Part shown: positions 17,883 through 27,822 of the stretch, one piece after another
Layout: every line of letters starts with the position of its first letter
Numbering within the stretch: the stretch's first letter is position 1
Origin: an uncultured Chryseobacterium sp.
GTDB lineage: Bacteria > Bacteroidota > Bacteroidia > Flavobacteriales > Weeksellaceae
NCBI RefSeq assembly: GCF_936933875.1
Contig: NZ_CAKZIK010000085.1
Coordinates: forward strand, 50,650-114,649
DNA: 64,000 nt
Direction: 5' to 3'
The notes under the pieces: generated by a model
What the model saw: only the letters and a program-made list of their open reading frames with translations
What the model was told of the DNA's origin: nothing
The model's database searches: none
Position numbers and translations under genes: made by a program

Positions 17883-18575
17883 ATGGAAGCTCAAAATAAA
17901 ACATTCAATCTTTATTGTGACGAAAGCACCCATTTGGAAAATGACGGGCAGCCATTTATGGTTATTGGTTACGTTAGCACGCCTTACCATCTGCTAAAGA
18001 TGCACAACGAAAATATTCGGGAGATGAAACGCAAACATTTTCTGCACGGCGAGTTAAAATGGAGTGCATTGTCTAAATCTCAGTATCCATTTTATAATGA
18101 ACTCATTGATTATTTTTTCAGCAATATCTCTTTGCAGTTTCGAGCGATTATTATTGATAAGTCTCAACTGAACCATACTAAATTTAAGCAGACTCACGAT
18201 GAATTTTATGATAAAATGTATTACCAATTGTTAAATAAAAAAATTCACCTAAACAATACTTACAATATCTATATGGATATTAAGGACACCTACTCTTATT
18301 TAAAAGCAAAAAGTCTAAAAAAATATTTGGAAAGAGATTATACCAACATTCGTAATCTACAGGTAATTAAGTCCTATGAAAGCGAACTAATGCAGTTGGC
18401 TGATGTCCTTATTGGTGCAATAAATTACAGAATAAGAGGAATGAACCGCGTAACTGCTAAAAATAATATCATAGAGAAAATTGAGAAGCTTTGTGGTAAG
18501 CCATTAACTCAGCATACTCCGAAAGATGAAGAGAAGTTTAATATGTTTTATATTGATTTAAAAAATGGCGACTAA
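17883..18575 (+). CDS. DUF3800 protein (RNase H-like fold, putative nuclease)
   Basis: A 230-residue protein matching DUF3800, a family with an RNase H-like fold often seen in defence islands. Acidic residues typical of the fold are present in YCDESTH near the N-terminus, NIYMDIKDTYS in the middle and QLADVLIGAINYR near the C-terminus. The start at 17883 (MEAQNKTFNLYCDES) is chosen; an in-frame TTG nine bases upstream is possible. The 3' end overlaps the next gene by 11 bases, pointing to coupled translation of the two products. Catalysis is inferred from the fold and unproven. Confidence 0.78.
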   Translation: MEAQNKTFNLYCDESTHLENDGQPFMVIGYVSTPYHLLKMHNENIREMKRKHFLHGELKWSALSKSQYPFYNELIDYFFSNISLQFRAIIIDKSQLNHTKFKQTHDEFYDKMYYQLLNKKIHLNNTYNIYMDIKDTYSYLKAKSLKKYLERDYTNIRNLQVIKSYESELMQLADVLIGAINYRIRGMNRVTAKNNIIEKIEKLCGKPLTQHTPKDEEKFNMFYIDLKNGD

Positions 18576-19101
18576 TCTGCTTAAGAAATACAACGAATTT
18601 TTGGAGATTACACATTTGAATGAGAATCAAAGAACTGAATCCTTGAAAGGAGTTTTTAACAGAGATATTGCAGATAATCTAAATTTCAATTTTAGATCGA
18701 AAGTAATAAGACCTCTGAAAAAACAAGGGATAATTGATATGGAAAATCTTTTTGATCATCTTACCAAGAGATCTGAAGAAGTTGTTGATGAAGAAGGAAA
18801 AATACTAAAGTCCAGATCAGTATTTGATTATGACCGCTCCAAAAGATTACATTGGATTTGGTATCATATACAGGAAAAAAGAAAAACTAATTTTGAAGTT
18901 TTCTCTGTAAAGGAAAGAAAAAATGGTCATGATGTTATTCATACATATCTTTTTGACATAGATGAAGATTATGTGATTGTGTTGGAGCCGCAGCGTTCTA
19001 AACAGGACTATTATTTGTTATCTGCTTATTATCTTAATGAAGATTGGGCTAAGAAAAATATGAGAAAAAAACTTAAGAGAAAGTTAGATCAGGTATATTA
19101 A
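18565..19101 (+). CDS. Unknown protein coupled to DUF3800, possible BECR-like nuclease
   Basis: A 178-residue basic protein I do not recognise with certainty. The N-terminal half is helical and charged. The C-terminal half (HWIWYHIQEKRKTNFEVFSV, then VIVLEPQRSKQDYYLLSAYYLNE) resembles the barnase-EndoU-colicin-RelE-like nuclease layout seen in some phage and toxin proteins, with His residues at the front and a final strand YYLLSAYYL. It overlaps the DUF3800 gene by 11 bases and is followed by a hairpin. The operon pairing suggests partners acting together; whether it is effector, antitoxin or adaptor is unknown. Confidence 0.5.
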   Translation: MATNLLKKYNEFLEITHLNENQRTESLKGVFNRDIADNLNFNFRSKVIRPLKKQGIIDMENLFDHLTKRSEEVVDEEGKILKSRSVFDYDRSKRLHWIWYHIQEKRKTNFEVFSVKERKNGHDVIHTYLFDIDEDYVIVLEPQRSKQDYYLLSAYYLNEDWAKKNMRKKLKRKLDQVY

Positions 19102-19107
19102 ACCGCA

Positions 19108-19139
19108 AAGTCCGGTATGTATCAGGACATATCGGACTT
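19108..19139 (+). terminator. Hairpin ending the hsd-defence operon
   Basis: AAGTCCGGTATGT (19108-19120) pairs with ACATATCGGACTT (19127-19139) with one G-U wobble and a 6-base loop. It follows the last gene by six bases. The following T content is modest (CGAAATTCTTTTC), so termination efficiency is uncertain. Confidence 0.65.
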
Positions 19140-19313
19140 CGAAATTCTTTTCTCCTATAGTGGTAGAATGAACAATGCAAATTTACAAATCAAAAATCAT
19201 ATGACAAAGAGTTCAATGAGAAAATTTAAAACTTTAACATTTTGATATTCAGAAAAGAATATGAATTTTGAATGAGAAAATAAGGAATAGAATGGTCTCT
19301 TAAAAAGTAAATT

Positions 19314-19357
19314 TTAAGAGAGATCTTAAGAGAGATTTTAAGAGAGTTTAAGAGAGA
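19314..19357 (+). repeat. Four phased TTAAGAGAGA repeats upstream of hsdR
   Basis: Copies begin at 19314, 19326, 19338 (last base changed) and 19348, spaced 12, 12 and 10 bases. They lie in the 410-base gap before hsdR (19102-19511), which otherwise holds only the hairpin at 19108. About one helical turn per copy suggests cooperative protein binding or a length-variable tract affecting hsdR expression. Confidence 0.7.
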
Positions 19358-19511
19358 ATTTATTAGAGGAAGTAATGTAACTTGTTGTTTTATAAGGGAT
19401 TATTGCTCTGTTAAATTATAAATATATTAATTGAAATGTGCTAGAGTTTTGTTAGACTTCTCTTAGAGCAATTGTTAAACGACAAAATAGTAAATAGATA
19501 AAATAATAAAG

Positions 19512-22500
19512 ATGTCCACACCATCATACATTGAAGATCATATCAGCCAGATTCCCGCTTTGCAGTTGCTGATGAAAATGGGATATACTTACATTTCGCC
19601 GGATGAAGCAATGGTTTTGCGTGGCGAAAGAACCGGCAATGTATTGCTGGAACCTATTCTGCGTGATCAGTTGCAAAAAATCAACAGTATTGAGTATAAG
19701 GAAAAGACTTTTGAATTTTCAGATGCCAATATATCTTTAGCCATAAACGAATTAAGGGATTTGCCTGTTCAGGATGGATATATCAGTGCCAATGAAGCAT
19801 TTTATGATTTAATCACATTAGGGAAAAGTTTGGAGCAAAATATTTTGGGCGACAAAAAAAGCTTTTCCTTTAAGTATATTGACTGGAAGAACCCCGTAAA
19901 TAATGCCTACCACATTACCGAAGAATATTCCGTGTTGCGTTCCGGCAGAAATGACCATTATCGTCCGGATATTGTCCTGTTTGTGAATGGTATTCCAATG
20001 GTGGTGATTGAATGTAAATCACCGGCAATTAAAAAACCTTTGGAAGAGGCAGTTTCCCAGCATATGCGCAATCAGCAGGAAGACGGTATTCGCGATTTAT
20101 ATCTTTATTCCAATGTGCTGATGTCATTGGCGGTAAACGAAGCAAGTTACGCAACTACAGGAAGTTCCAAAGAATTCTGGAATGTCTGGAAAGAAATTTT
20201 CCGAACAAAAGATCAGGGTGTGGCTTATGCTGATGCTTTGAAGTTACTTAAGAACAGTCCACTTCCTGAAGACGAAAGAACACAAATTTTTAAACAAAGA
20301 TATTTCAGCGTTCTGCAACACTTTAACAACCTAGAGCAGGAAGATATTTTGGTAACGGAACAGGACAAGTTATTGTTCAGTTTGTGTCAGAAAAGCCGTC
20401 TTTTAGACCTTATTTTTAATTTCATTGTGTATGATGACGGTATTAAGAAAATCAGCCGTTACCAACAATTTTTCGCTATTAAAGAAACTTTGAAAAAAAT
20501 CAGTGTTCAGGACGCTTCCGGAAAAAGGACGGGCGGTGTAATATGGCACACTCAAGGAAGCGGAAAATCACTGACAATGGTAATGTTGGCACAGTTGATA
20601 GCGTCTTTAAAATCAGTAAAAAATCACAAGATTATTTTGGTTACAGACCGTATTGATTTGGATGATCAGATTACCAAAACATTCCAAAAATGCCAGGTTC
20701 CGGTGGAAAATGCTCAAACAGGAAAACATTTGGTAGAATTAATAAAAGATCCTTCTGATGCGGTCATTACGACGATTATCAACAAGTTTGAAGCGGCAGT
20801 TCGCCAGCAGAAAGAGGGATTTCCATCTTCTGAAATTTTCGTACTGATAGACGAAGGTCACAGAAGTCAGTATGGAACTTTCAATGTAAAAATGCAAAAG
20901 ACATTTCCGAATGCCTGCTTTATTGCCTTTACCGGAACACCTTTAATGAAAAAGGAGAAAAGCACTGCAAGTAAATTTGGTGGAATTATCGGCGATCCGT
21001 ACACCATAATGGATGCGGTGGAAGATAAGGCGGTTGTTCCGATTCTGTACGAAGGCCGTCATAATCTGATCGAAGTCAACGAAAAACCGCTGGATACTTT
21101 CTTTGATAAAGTTTCCGAACCTTTAACGCCTTATGGTAAGGCAAAATTGAAAAAGAAATACAGCACCACAAGCCAGTTGAATAAGGCTGATCAGGTAATT
21201 TATGCTCGTGCCTGGGATATTTCGGACCATTTTGTTTCTAATTTTCAGAATACAGGTTTTAAAGGAATGTTGGTTGCACCCAATAAGACCAGCGCAATAA
21301 GATACCGAGAATACTTAAAGGAAATAGGAAAAGTTTCCTGCGAAGTTTTGATTTCTCCTGTTGATACACGAGAAGGAAATGATGACGCCTACGAGGAAAA
21401 GGAAGAGGTGGTGAAAAAGTTCTACAAATCTATGATGGATAAATATGGAACATCTCAGAAATATGAAAAAGCCATAATTAATTCATTTAAAAAGAAAGAA
21501 ACTCCCGAAATTATTATTGTAGTGGATAAATTGTTGACGGGTTTTGATGCACCAGTGGCTCAGGTTCTGTATCTAACCAGAGGTCTAAAAGAGCACACTC
21601 TATTACAGGCAATTGCAAGAGTAAATCGTGTGGCTCCCGGAAAAGATTATGGCTATATCATTGATTATTTTGGCAATCTTGAAAACCTGGACAGTGCTTT
21701 AAATACCTACAGTGGTTTGGAAGGGTTTGATGAAGAAGAACTGGAGGGGACACTGATTAATATTCAGAAAGAAATTGCAAAACTTCCTCAGGCACATTCC
21801 GACCTATGGGATTTATTTAAGACCATTAAAAACAAATACGATGTAGAAGCCTATTCTACATTATTGGGTGATGAAAGCATTCGCCACAGTTTTTATGAAA
21901 AGTTGTCCTTCTTTGTTCGTTTGTTCAAAATGGCGATGTCCACAGTGGAATTCAACGATGTATCTAATGAAAAACTGATAGACCGTTATAAAAAAGACGC
22001 TCATTTCTTCTTGAAATTAAGAGTTGATGTTACCAGAAGATATTATGATGATATCGACTATAGAGAATACGAACCACAAGTGCAGAAACTTATTGACAAG
22101 CATATAACAACGGAAGGCGATGTTTTGAAAATCACCCAGTTGGTTAATATTTTTGATAAAGAAGAGCGCGAAACGGAAGTAGAAAAAATTACAGGTAAAG
22201 CCGCAAAAGCAGACCATATCGCTTCCCGGACGATTAGTGCCATAAATGTCAAAATGAATGATGATTCTGTGTTCTATAAAAAACTCTCCGAACTTATTAA
22301 GCAGGCAATTGAAGATTACCGTCAGCACCGTATTGACGAAGCAGAATATCTGAATAAAGTAAAAGATTATGAAAATCAGTTTTTAAGCGGCAAACAGTTA
22401 GGAATTCCTGAGGTTCTGGAACATAAGCCTGTAGCAACCGCGTATTATAATGTGTTGGACGTGGTTGCTAAAGAAGTTTTTGAAAATTTGGAAAATCATA

Positions 22501-22739
22501 AGGGTGTTGAAGCAGATTTGGCAGTAGAACTTGAAGCAGAAATTAAAGAAGTTATATACGAAGATGACGCACTAATCGTAGACTGGCAGACCAATACCGA
22601 ACTGGAGAATGAATTAAAAATCAAATTGGATGATTTTCTTTTCGAATCTCAACAAAGGTACAATCTTTCAATTCCTTTTGATAAGATGGATGAAATCATA
22701 GAAGAAGTAATCAAAATCGCTAAAAACAGATACAAATAA
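19512..22739 (+). CDS. hsdR: Type I restriction endonuclease subunit HsdR
   Basis: A 1075-residue translocase-nuclease. The N-terminal PD-(D/E)xK nuclease is visible as RPDIVLFVNG with Asp153, and Glu167-x-Lys169 in IECKSP. The superfamily 2 motor follows: Walker A TQGSGKS (347-353), DEGH box (447-450), FTGTPLM, and a late QAIARVNRVAPGKDYG motif. The C-terminal helical region contacts HsdM. It cuts unmodified DNA after translocation. A 410-base gap with its own repeats separates it from hsdS-containing genes, so restriction may be expressed independently of modification. Start and length are normal. Confidence 0.95.
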   Translation: MSTPSYIEDHISQIPALQLLMKMGYTYISPDEAMVLRGERTGNVLLEPILRDQLQKINSIEYKEKTFEFSDANISLAINELRDLPVQDGYISANEAFYDLITLGKSLEQNILGDKKSFSFKYIDWKNPVNNAYHITEEYSVLRSGRNDHYRPDIVLFVNGIPMVVIECKSPAIKKPLEEAVSQHMRNQQEDGIRDLYLYSNVLMSLAVNEASYATTGSSKEFWNVWKEIFRTKDQGVAYADALKLLKNSPLPEDERTQIFKQRYFSVLQHFNNLEQEDILVTEQDKLLFSLCQKSRLLDLIFNFIVYDDGIKKISRYQQFFAIKETLKKISVQDASGKRTGGVIWHTQGSGKSLTMVMLAQLIASLKSVKNHKIILVTDRIDLDDQITKTFQKCQVPVENAQTGKHLVELIKDPSDAVITTIINKFEAAVRQQKEGFPSSEIFVLIDEGHRSQYGTFNVKMQKTFPNACFIAFTGTPLMKKEKSTASKFGGIIGDPYTIMDAVEDKAVVPILYEGRHNLIEVNEKPLDTFFDKVSEPLTPYGKAKLKKKYSTTSQLNKADQVIYARAWDISDHFVSNFQNTGFKGMLVAPNKTSAIRYREYLKEIGKVSCEVLISPVDTREGNDDAYEEKEEVVKKFYKSMMDKYGTSQKYEKAIINSFKKKETPEIIIVVDKLLTGFDAPVAQVLYLTRGLKEHTLLQAIARVNRVAPGKDYGYIIDYFGNLENLDSALNTYSGLEGFDEEELEGTLINIQKEIAKLPQAHSDLWDLFKTIKNKYDVEAYSTLLGDESIRHSFYEKLSFFVRLFKMAMSTVEFNDVSNEKLIDRYKKDAHFFLKLRVDVTRRYYDDIDYREYEPQVQKLIDKHITTEGDVLKITQLVNIFDKEERETEVEKITGKAAKADHIASRTISAINVKMNDDSVFYKKLSELIKQAIEDYRQHRIDEAEYLNKVKDYENQFLSGKQLGIPEVLEHKPVATAYYNVLDVVAKEVFENLENHKGVEADLAVELEAEIKEVIYEDDALIVDWQTNTELENELKIKLDDFLFESQQRYNLSIPFDKMDEIIEEVIKIAKNRYK

Positions 22740-22744
22740 AGGAA

Positions 22745-23449
22745 ATGAAGGTGATGACGGTGGATTATGGTAAAATTGAAATAAACTTTAATCTGGAGTT
22801 TGCTGATAGAAAAACTTTGGGTATAAAGGTGTATCCTGATGCGTCAGTAAAAGTTATTGCTCCTTTGGAAACGAAAAAAGAAGAAGTTGTTGAGAAAGTC
22901 AAGTCAAAGGTAAAATGGATACTGAAACAGCAGAAAAAATATGAAAGTTTTCAGCCGGGCATTCCAGCAAGAATCTATAAAAATGGTGAAACACACTTAT
23001 ACCTTGGAAGGCAATATCTCTTAAAAATTGAAAAAGCAGATGTAGTTGCTGTAAAACTTTATCGTGGAAAAATGATGGTGTACACCCCGAAAACGAATTC
23101 AGAAACTGTTGAAAAAATAGTTAAAAACTGGTATCGTGAGAAAGCCATATCTTTATTTGACATCGTCTTAGAAAATAAACTGCCGTTATTCAGTAAATAT
23201 GAAATAATCAAACCGGAAATTGTAGTAAGGTGGATGGAAAAGCGTTGGGGAAGTTGCACCAGGAACGGAAAAATAACTCTGAATCCGGAAATGATTAAAG
23301 CACCGAAAGCTTGCATTGATTATGTAATGATTCACGAATTATGTCATTTGGTACATCACAATCACACTCGTGATTTTTACGATTTGCAATCTAAAATATT
23401 GCCTGATTGGGAGAGATGGAAAGAGAGACTGGAGATGATTTTGGCTTGA
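22745..23449 (+). CDS. YgjP-like zinc metallopeptidase, hsdR partner
   Basis: A 234-residue protein of the YgjP/WLM-like metallopeptidase group. The zinc motif is HELCH (197-201), with a further His in HHNHTRDF, and the family signature WMEKRWGSCTRNGKITLN precedes it. It begins five bases after hsdR. Such genes often accompany type I restriction genes, but whether they proteolyse HsdR, a known control route in other systems, is not established here. Two start codons (22745 and 22754) are possible. Confidence 0.85.
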   Translation: MKVMTVDYGKIEINFNLEFADRKTLGIKVYPDASVKVIAPLETKKEEVVEKVKSKVKWILKQQKKYESFQPGIPARIYKNGETHLYLGRQYLLKIEKADVVAVKLYRGKMMVYTPKTNSETVEKIVKNWYREKAISLFDIVLENKLPLFSKYEIIKPEIVVRWMEKRWGSCTRNGKITLNPEMIKAPKACIDYVMIHELCHLVHHNHTRDFYDLQSKILPDWERWKERLEMILA

Positions 23450-23485
23450 TTTCAAAAAAACACTTTAAAAAACTAAAATTAAAAA

Positions 23486-24694
23486 ATGAAAATTCTTCAC
23501 ACCGCCGATTGGCATCTCGGAAAAAAATTAGACCGGTTTTCCCGAATTGAGGAACAGATCGACTTAATGAATGAAATCGTGGAAATTGCCGAATCGGAAA
23601 ATGTGGATTTGGTGCTGATTGCAGGAGACCTTTTCGATACCTTTCATCCGCCGACAGAAGCAGTAGATTTGTTCTATAAAACACTGAAACGCCTTTCCAA
23701 AAATGGAAAGCGCCCTGTAATCGCCATTGCGGGAAATCACGATTCTCCGTCGTTGATTGACGCACCGGATCCTTTGGCAAGGGAATGTGGAATTATCTTG
23801 ATTGGGCAGCCTAAAGCAGTTGTCGCTCCTTTGATTTTGGAAGATTTCAGAATTTCGAAATCCGATGAAGGTTTTCTGGAACTGGAACTCGAAGAGCATG
23901 ACTTTCCAATCAGAATTATTCATACCGCATTTGCCAACGAAGTGAGATTGAAAGAATATTTTGGCGAGAATAAAGAAGATGAACTGAATCTGTCTTTGAA
24001 AAACAGTTGGAAAAGGACGGCAGAAAAATACTGTGATGAAAATGGTGTGAATATGCTTATGACACATCTCTATATGAACAAGCGAGGTGCTGTTCTTTTG
24101 GAAGAACCCGAAGGTGAAAAACCAATCAAAATAGGAAATGCAGATTTGATTTTCTCGGATGCAATTCCGCCGCAAATTCAGTATGTTGCTTTGGGACATC
24201 TTCACGGTCATCAAAATATAGGAACGGAAAATTGTCCTATCATATACTCGTCATCGCCTTTGACATACAGTTTTATCGAATGTGGACAACAAAAAGTAGT
24301 CACTATTATAGAAGCATTTCCCAATGAAAAAGTGAGTTTTAAAAACATGGAACTCAAAAATGGAAAGCGATTGTTTCGCAAAACTTTTTCTGTAATTGAT
24401 GAAGCTGAACAATGGTTGCGCGAAAATCCAAATTGCTTGGTTGAACTTACAATGGAAAGCGATACTTATTTGAAAGCAGACGATAATAAACGCATTTTTC
24501 AGGCGCATAACGGTATCGTTCATTTAATTCCTAAGGTTAAGACACAAAGTATGTCGCAAAATTCTGCATCGAAATCTATTGATGTCACTGCGGATATCAT
24601 GGAACTTTTTTCCGATTATTTCAAATCAAAAAATGCAGGACAGGAACCGAACGAAGAAATCATAGAACTGTTCAAGGAAATCCAAAAAAACTAA
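23486..24694 (+). CDS. sbcD: SbcD nuclease subunit (Mre11-like)
   Basis: A 402-residue calcineurin-like phosphoesterase, the nuclease of the SbcCD complex that cleaves DNA hairpins and blocked ends. Metal motifs are complete: ILHTADWHLG at the start, IAGDLFDT (about 46-53), AIAGNHDSPS, and GHLHGHQ. A capping domain follows (about 270-402). The start codon lies two bases from no competing ATG and matches SbcD beginnings. It is two bases upstream of sbcC, forming the usual pair. Placement inside the defence cargo, rather than with DNA-repair genes, is notable. Confidence 0.93.
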   Translation: MKILHTADWHLGKKLDRFSRIEEQIDLMNEIVEIAESENVDLVLIAGDLFDTFHPPTEAVDLFYKTLKRLSKNGKRPVIAIAGNHDSPSLIDAPDPLARECGIILIGQPKAVVAPLILEDFRISKSDEGFLELELEEHDFPIRIIHTAFANEVRLKEYFGENKEDELNLSLKNSWKRTAEKYCDENGVNMLMTHLYMNKRGAVLLEEPEGEKPIKIGNADLIFSDAIPPQIQYVALGHLHGHQNIGTENCPIIYSSSPLTYSFIECGQQKVVTIIEAFPNEKVSFKNMELKNGKRLFRKTFSVIDEAEQWLRENPNCLVELTMESDTYLKADDNKRIFQAHNGIVHLIPKVKTQSMSQNSASKSIDVTADIMELFSDYFKSKNAGQEPNEEIIELFKEIQKN

Positions 24695-24696
24695 TT

Positions 24697-27600
24697 ATGA
24701 TTCCATTAAAATTAACCATAGAAGGTCTGTATTCTTATCAGGAAAAGCAGACTATCGATTTCACATCACTCACAGATGCAGGTCTTTTCGGTGTTTTTGG
24801 CTCTGTTGGCTCTGGAAAATCGTCGATTTTAGAAGCGATTACTTTTGCACTTTATGGCGAAACCGAACGCATGAACAAAAGAGATAATAGAGCCTACAAT
24901 ATGATGAACCTGAAATCATCGAAATCTTTTATTGAATTTGATTTCATCAATTTTGAAAACAGAATTTTTAGAATTATCAGAGATTTTAGAAGAAACAGCA
25001 AAAAATTTGACGATGTAAAAACCCAAACCCCCACTTTTTATGAAAAAATAGATGGTAATTTCATTCCTTTGGCTCATACCGACGCTGCCAGAATCATCAA
25101 TTTAAGTTATACGAATTTCAAAAGAACCATCATTATTCCGCAAGGTCAGTTTAAAGAATTTATAGAATTGGGCGCAACGGACCGAACCAAAATGATGAAG
25201 GAAATTTATCCCGAACTCGAAAAATTCGACTTCTATCACAAAGCAAGTAAATTAAACGATGACAACAAATCTGCTCTTGATGTATTGATGGGAACATTGG
25301 CAGGTTTTGAAGGAATTAGTCAGGAAAATATTGATCTTTTGCATGAAGATTTAGATAGGGATAAAAAAAATCTAAAAGAATTTCAGGTTGTTCTCAAACC
25401 AATTTCAGAGCATTTTACCAAACTTAAAACTTTGAAAGACGATTTTAATAAGCTTGAAACAAAGCAAAACGAATTGGGTGTTAAGAACGAAGAAAAAATA
25501 GCAATAGATGAACTGACGAAAGAAACTGCCGAATACGAGAAAATCCACAAAATATTTTTTCAGAAATTTGAAGACAGAAAGCGGACTAAAAAAGAATATG
25601 ATGAAAAAAATGGTTTGCTGACTGCTGAAACAGAAAATTTGGGGAATTTAAACAAAGAACTTGAAAAAATAACCATGCAACTTGATGCTTTAAAACAAGA
25701 TTTCGAAAACCTTCCCACGAAAAGAACAGAGGAGGTGGAATTGCAGAAAATAATCGAAATTAAAAGATTGGAAAAAGAGGAAAGTGATTTAGAGTCCGAC
25801 AAAAAAGCAAAACTGGAAAATCAACCTGATTTACTTAAAAAGAAAGTAGATTTAGAAAAAAACATTGAAAACACAGAAAGCGAAATCAATGAATTAAACA
25901 AAAATATTCTGGATGCCGAACTTTTGCTGGTGATAAACAACTGGTTCAGCGCACGAAATAACTTTCAGGATGATTTGATTAAACTTAAAAACGATGGAAA
26001 ATCGCGCAAAGATGAAATTCTTCGGCTTAACAGAGAACTCGAAATTCTTGAAATTGATCCCAAAAAAGTGGAAATAAATTTCGATTCGGAAAAAGATAAA
26101 CTAAAGGAACGTCGGGAAACGATGAATCTTCGCAAATCAAATTTTGATTTGCGAACTCAACTTTCAAAATACGCTGAGCACTTGCACAATGGCGAAGCGT
26201 GTCCACTTTGCGGATCCGATGAACACCCGAAAATTATCGAAATAGAAGATTTAACGGCAGAAAAAGCATCTTTGAAAACGGATTTTGAAAATCTGGAAAA
26301 TGATGAAACAAAATTGGCATATTTGGAAAAGAAAGTGGACAAGATTTTTCATGACCGAAGGTTTTATCAGGAGCAGTTCAATATTGCCAAAGAAAAATAT
26401 GGCGAAACGGAAAAGGAACTGAATAAACATAAAGAAACCTTTATATGGAAACAGTTTGATGCTGAAAACGAAGACAATTTTATGGCTGCGAGAGATTTAT
26501 CAAACAATAATCAAAAGGAAATTTCAACCCGACAAAAAGCAATCAAAAAAAACAGAGAAGACCTGAAAGATACAGACATAAAACTTCAGGAAATTACCGA
26601 TGCTACCAAAGATATTGACATTAAAATTGGTCGAATTCAAGGACAGATTGCACAAAATAGTTCTCAAATTCAACTTCTTAAACTTCAAGATTTCAAAGAA
26701 AAAACTTTGGTGGAAGTCCAAGATTTATTCAATCAAAATCTTGCTAAAAACAATCAATTAGAAAAAGATTTGCTCGAACTTGAAAACTCCAAAAAGGAAA
26801 TTCTACCCAAAATAACGGCTTCCGAAACAAGGAAAAACACTTTGGAAGATGATGTAAAAAGATTTGATGGAGAGAAAACATCAGTTCAAGATCAAATTTT
26901 GCAATTAATAAGTGACCATCAAATTGAAAGTGAAGAATTTATTTCAAATACCTTATCAAAAACAACTGATGTAAGCGCCAATAATGAAAAAATCAAAAAT
27001 TTCAATATCGCGTATGGTATTTTGAAGTCATCTATCGCTGAATTAGAGAAGAAGTTGAAAGATTTGTCATTCAGCGAAGAAGAGTTTTCCGCATCAGAAA
27101 CGAAATTCAACGAAGCAAGTAAAAATGTAGATGAGGCAAATAGAGTAGTCATTCAAAAAGAAGCCGAATTGAGCCGTCAAAAAGGCGAGTTGCAAAAAAT
27201 GAAAGAACATCTGGACAAAAAAGAGGCGCTGGAAAAACGGGCATTAAACTTATCCAAAATGATTAATCTCTTCAAAGGTTCTGGATTTGTAGAATATGTT
27301 TCTTCCATTTACCTCGGCAATTTGTGCGACAACGCCAATGAACGCTTTCACAAAATGACGAGAAATCAACTCAGTTTGCGTGTCAACGAAAGCAACGATT
27401 TCGAAATTATAGATTACTTAAACGACGGTAAATCGCGCAGTGTAAAAACTTTGTCGGGAGGGCAATCTTTTCAGGTTTCGCTTTCGCTTGCCTTGGCTTT
27501 GGCTGAAAGTGTGCAGAGTCATGCAAAAGCCGACCGAAATTTCTTTTTTATAGACGAAGGTTTCGGAACCCAAGATCAGGAATCTGTGAATATTGTTTTC

Positions 27601-27738
27601 GAGACATTAATGAACTTACAGAAAGAAAATCGAATTGTCGGCATCATTTCTCATGTGGAAGAACTGAAGGAAAAAATTCCTGTTTCGCTTTCCATTACCA
27701 AAGATGCAGAACGAGGAAGTTTGATTGAAATGGTTTAA
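24697..27738 (+). CDS. sbcC: SbcC ATPase subunit (Rad50-like)
   Basis: A 1013-residue SMC-like ATPase partner of SbcD. Walker A is GSVGSGKS (35-42); two long coiled coils surround a zinc hook CPLC (Cys502, Cys505), at the midpoint as expected; the signature LSGGQSFQVSLSLALAL (about 919) and Walker B FFFIDEGFG (949-957) close the head. The pair opens and degrades abnormal DNA ends. It follows sbcD by two bases and is 84 bases ahead of the DUF4011 helicase gene, so the three may share a transcript. Confidence 0.95.
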   Translation: MIPLKLTIEGLYSYQEKQTIDFTSLTDAGLFGVFGSVGSGKSSILEAITFALYGETERMNKRDNRAYNMMNLKSSKSFIEFDFINFENRIFRIIRDFRRNSKKFDDVKTQTPTFYEKIDGNFIPLAHTDAARIINLSYTNFKRTIIIPQGQFKEFIELGATDRTKMMKEIYPELEKFDFYHKASKLNDDNKSALDVLMGTLAGFEGISQENIDLLHEDLDRDKKNLKEFQVVLKPISEHFTKLKTLKDDFNKLETKQNELGVKNEEKIAIDELTKETAEYEKIHKIFFQKFEDRKRTKKEYDEKNGLLTAETENLGNLNKELEKITMQLDALKQDFENLPTKRTEEVELQKIIEIKRLEKEESDLESDKKAKLENQPDLLKKKVDLEKNIENTESEINELNKNILDAELLLVINNWFSARNNFQDDLIKLKNDGKSRKDEILRLNRELEILEIDPKKVEINFDSEKDKLKERRETMNLRKSNFDLRTQLSKYAEHLHNGEACPLCGSDEHPKIIEIEDLTAEKASLKTDFENLENDETKLAYLEKKVDKIFHDRRFYQEQFNIAKEKYGETEKELNKHKETFIWKQFDAENEDNFMAARDLSNNNQKEISTRQKAIKKNREDLKDTDIKLQEITDATKDIDIKIGRIQGQIAQNSSQIQLLKLQDFKEKTLVEVQDLFNQNLAKNNQLEKDLLELENSKKEILPKITASETRKNTLEDDVKRFDGEKTSVQDQILQLISDHQIESEEFISNTLSKTTDVSANNEKIKNFNIAYGILKSSIAELEKKLKDLSFSEEEFSASETKFNEASKNVDEANRVVIQKEAELSRQKGELQKMKEHLDKKEALEKRALNLSKMINLFKGSGFVEYVSSIYLGNLCDNANERFHKMTRNQLSLRVNESNDFEIIDYLNDGKSRSVKTLSGGQSFQVSLSLALALAESVQSHAKADRNFFFIDEGFGTQDQESVNIVFETLMNLQKENRIVGIISHVEELKEKIPVSLSITKDAERGSLIEMV

Positions 27739-27822
27739 GTAATTTCGTATTCCAGCTCTTCAATAACTTTCTCATTCCGCAAAAAAACACTAACTTCAAA
27801 AACTAATTTTTCCCGCAAAACT

